Part shown: positions 61,079 to 64,000 of the stretch, piece by piece | Layout: each line of letters starts with the position of its first letter | How positions within the stretch are numbered: position 1 is the stretch's first letter | Translations under genes and position numbers: made by a program | Origin: Rotaria sp. Silwood1 | Lineage: Eukaryota > Rotifera > Eurotatoria > Philodinida > Philodinidae | DNA length: 64,000 bases | Direction: 5' to 3' | Assembly (NCBI GenBank): GCA_905250075.1 | Contig: CAJNOP010000001.1 | Coordinates: 143,103-207,102 of the forward strand | The notes under the pieces: generated by a model | Database searches by the model: none | What the model was told of the DNA's origin: nothing | What the model saw: the letters and a program-made list of their open reading frames with translations, nothing else

Positions 61079-64000
61079 AATATTCGTGAGAATATACATC
61101 TAAATATATTTTTCTTTTACAATTGTATATGTGTTTATACTTATAGATGAAAAAACTTCAACAAAACTTTTATTAGTGTTGATTTTGAATTTTAAAATTT
61201 TTCATATGTAATTATCATTGTGCACAAAACGAACATTTTATACTTATAACGCTTGATAGAAACAAGATAATTAAACAATTTATATTACCAATAAAAAATT
61301 AGTTTTTAATCAGAATGTGTTTTTGCCAAAAAAAGCAAAGAGAATATTTTCTTTCAATATTAAAATCTATAATTCATTTTATTGTTGAAAAATACAAGTT
61401 TCTGTATGAACTGAATTTCATCGATTGACTGGTTCCATACATTGCATATTTTTAATAATATTCGAATAGATCAATATTCATAAACATTTGGTGCATATAT
61501 TTATTAAAGATGAATAAAAAAAAAACCGATTTTTCAAAGATTTCTCGATGCAGGATAGATTTGTACGATAAAATATTTAAGTTAATGTATTAATTGATAA
61601 TAGCTGACAGCTTTCGATGCTTTTTTTTTCAAAATTTTCTTAGATTTGTAAAATTTTGAAATGAGAATGGGAGAAAATAATGATAAGAAATTAGAGAACA
61701 ACATACGTGTAAAGTGATTTTGGGTAGTGAACAGCTTCAGAAGTTTAGCATGTACTTCTTTAGGCTACCGGTAGCGGCTAAATCAATCGACTTAAATCTT
61801 TGTAAACGATGGACTAGACTGTTACTTTATCGTTAAAGGCTAAGCATGACATGTTCAGTAGCGTAAAAAACTCGAAAAATTGGCCGTTTTTTTTTAATTT
61901 TTTTTGAAACTTTTTACGGCACTGAGCATGTCACTTTAAACTTCGAGCAACAAAGTACAAGTTTCGAAAAAAAGAGCTCCACCAACCCATGATGCAGTCT
62001 CATATGCTCTTTTAAACAGAAGAAAAATGACGGTATATAGAATAAAGACTTTCAAGAATTTAGAGCTACAGACTGAGTTATTTTTGACCGTTGTTTGATA
62101 AATAGGTTCTGAAAACATTATGATATCGAGTTAAAAGTTTCATGTGTTATAAATGTTTCTGATTCACAATCGATTTTGCAGATGGTCTTAAGACACTTAT
62201 AATATAGTGTTTTTCGAGATTGATTAGAAAATTACGTGATCAAATATATGGTGACGACCTCTAAAAACCTTTCTCCGCTATTGTAGTTCAAAAATAATCA
62301 ATACAATTATAAATAACAAGAGGTGAAAGGTGAGAAGAGATTGGAATAAGTAATCAGAAATTTCCACATAACTTCTTTAAATGTGTCCAAGATGAGCGCT
62401 TACATAGTATCCTTATTAGTATATATCAAAATTCGGAAACATCTTCAAATTTGAATAACTCGGTTCAGACACGCTATCAGCAGCGCATATCTTAAATTTA
62501 GCAGTTTTGCATTGGAATTGATAATTTTACCTGAACTTTGCCGGTCGTATTAACTGACACGACAAATATTTTCATTGTGATTTTCATAAAAGAACTAGTT
62601 GAGTTGGTATACAATGAGGAACGAGAAAAAAAAATAGGAAAAAGGTCGGCGATAAACGTCCAGTAACAATCGAATAATCCTTCTGAAAGTTACACTAACA
62701 CAAAAGGAGATTATTTCTTTTCTATTTCTCTGCTTCGTTAAACTCAAGGCTTGATATTCATATCTTTTTCTCTAGGTTGAGTACCGTCTATTGCTCAGAA
62801 ATGTTTTTTTTTCAGGGTTTTAAGAGATCGATTATTTCCAATACAAGAGCAAGAATTTTTCTTATTGTAAGAGTATTACCCAACTCTTAGATAGAAGATC
62901 AGCCAGCAAGTAAAAGAATGTTTATATTTGTTAATCGATTAGAATTTGATAGAGAAACGGGCTTATTCATCTTTACAGAAATTACTCTATTGTGATATTA
63001 AACGTGACATTGTAAGTCGGTTTCACATTAAAATCGTTGAATGGATGATATTGATGAATTTTTCATATATACATTTATTTCTTTTTTTGTTCATCCACAG
63101 CCTCGTGGAAGTTCTACCATATAATAGAAGTATATAGCTCTTTTTTATGGGTATCTTCTATTTTCCATATCATTTTTTTGACCGAAGACAATATAGTAAT
63201 ATGACACCAGTAACAATGCCAAATACAATTACCTAAATATAATGCATTAATTACTACACAGAATGATAATAAAATCAAGATTTTCTTACAAATATATCGT
63301 ACAAATATATTATTGACGGAAAGACACTAGTCGAACAATGAATTGTTACGTTCATTCTAAGATACGTCGAAGTGTTTATTTCTGATCGACAATCATATTC
63401 AGCACTTCAGTTAATTATCAACCAGAAATGATATTAATATCGCCGCAGACGTATTTCATTAAATTTTTTTTATGAAAAATAAACCTTATTTTAAACATGA
63501 ATGTAATAAAAAATGCTAATTTTTTGTATAAATTATGGTCTTGTTTCCATCAATTACCAAAAAACCCATATTGTCGATAATTTTCATGTTATATTGTACG
63601 ACAATTTATTCAAACACCAGACGCAAAATCGATGAGTTGAAATATAATTTTGTAATAAACTTCATTTAGAATATGTTCCAAAACCTTTCAAACTTGATGT
63701 GATCGAGGTCTGAGTCTGTACACACCATTGGTGAAAACTGTTCAAACGCATTTTTATTCCGAAAAGTATTTCCACTAGAAATTTATTAATCGCTTGTAGA
63801 CGTCTTTCCATTTCCAAAAGTATGTAGACGCAAAACATATCGAACTGAACACATATTCAAAAATGTAAAACTAGATAAAAATAAAATTGAAAACCTTTTT
63901 CATCTAGCTAGTGGATATGACCAATAGATTGCATGTGTGCAAACCATTCATGTTTCATCCAACTTGTTCTAGATAAATGCTTTTTAGGTATAGCGTGTCT
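61079..64000. other. Gene-free right end
   Basis: Apart from the hairpin at 61847-61933, nothing is recognised. Open frames are short and begin mostly on non-ATG codons. Confidence 0.45.
61847..61933. repeat. 87-bp imperfect hairpin
   Basis: TGACATGTTCAGTAGCGTAA at the left pairs with the complement of TTACGGCACTGAGCATGTCA at the right (4 mismatches in 20). The loop is A/T-rich. It may be the remnant of a MITE or a transcribed hairpin. No target duplication is evident. Confidence 0.55.

Overview
This is nuclear DNA from a small, AT-rich animal genome. Genes are split by many short GT-AG introns (about 50-70 nt), and flanks and long introns are full of short decayed repeats. A bdelloid rotifer (Rotaria/Adineta type) fits best. 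The reasons are the compact genes with tiny introns, a decayed NHL-repeat relic at 8149-8525 of a kind I associate with bdelloids, and nicotinic receptor genes beside ordinary animal housekeeping genes. The taxon is an inference; mites and other compact invertebrates are not formally excluded. All alignments were made by eye.

Left part (1-28.3 kb): a decayed tandem array. The ancestral unit appears to be a small secreted double-WAP protein gene followed by a group II PLP amino-acid decarboxylase. Four units can be traced. Unit A has only its downstream part in the window (1-2.9 kb). Unit B has an intact WAP gene (3638-4012) and a decayed downstream part. Unit C has an intact WAP gene (19195-19599) and a 4 kb decayed downstream part. 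Unit D has a dead WAP gene (24690-24990) but an intact 11-exon decarboxylase of 522 aa (25278-28264). Between units B and C lie the NHL relic, a GC-rich structured islet, a fragment resembling an OTU peptidase next to an assembly gap, the histone acetyltransferase HAT1 (to 12845) and a TTAA-flanked piggyBac-like element.

Middle part (28.8-47.9 kb): a Tc1/mariner-like foldback element, a 900-aa coiled-coil/ZU5/double-Death-domain protein on the minus strand, 5 kb with no recognisable gene, then a divergent pair of nicotinic-type Cys-loop receptor subunits. The minus-strand one is a non-alpha subunit and the plus-strand one an alpha subunit; they share a 2.1 kb upstream region. The alpha gene carries two alternative 110-nt exons that would swap ligand-binding loops D and A.

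Right part (48-64 kb): a CELF/Bruno RNA-binding protein (minus, tail-to-tail with the alpha subunit), a tiny hAT-like MITE with an 8-bp target duplication, a small membrane protein, mitochondrial IDH3B (minus) head-to-head with the proteasome deubiquitinase PSMD14/Rpn11, another single-pass membrane protein, and 3 kb of gene-free DNA with a hairpin.

The most interesting items are the decayed WAP-decarboxylase array, the mutually exclusive receptor exons, the foldback repeat family found in the arrays and inside introns of the decarboxylase and CELF genes, and the set of recognisable non-autonomous DNA transposons (piggyBac, Tc1/mariner, hAT and an unassigned one).
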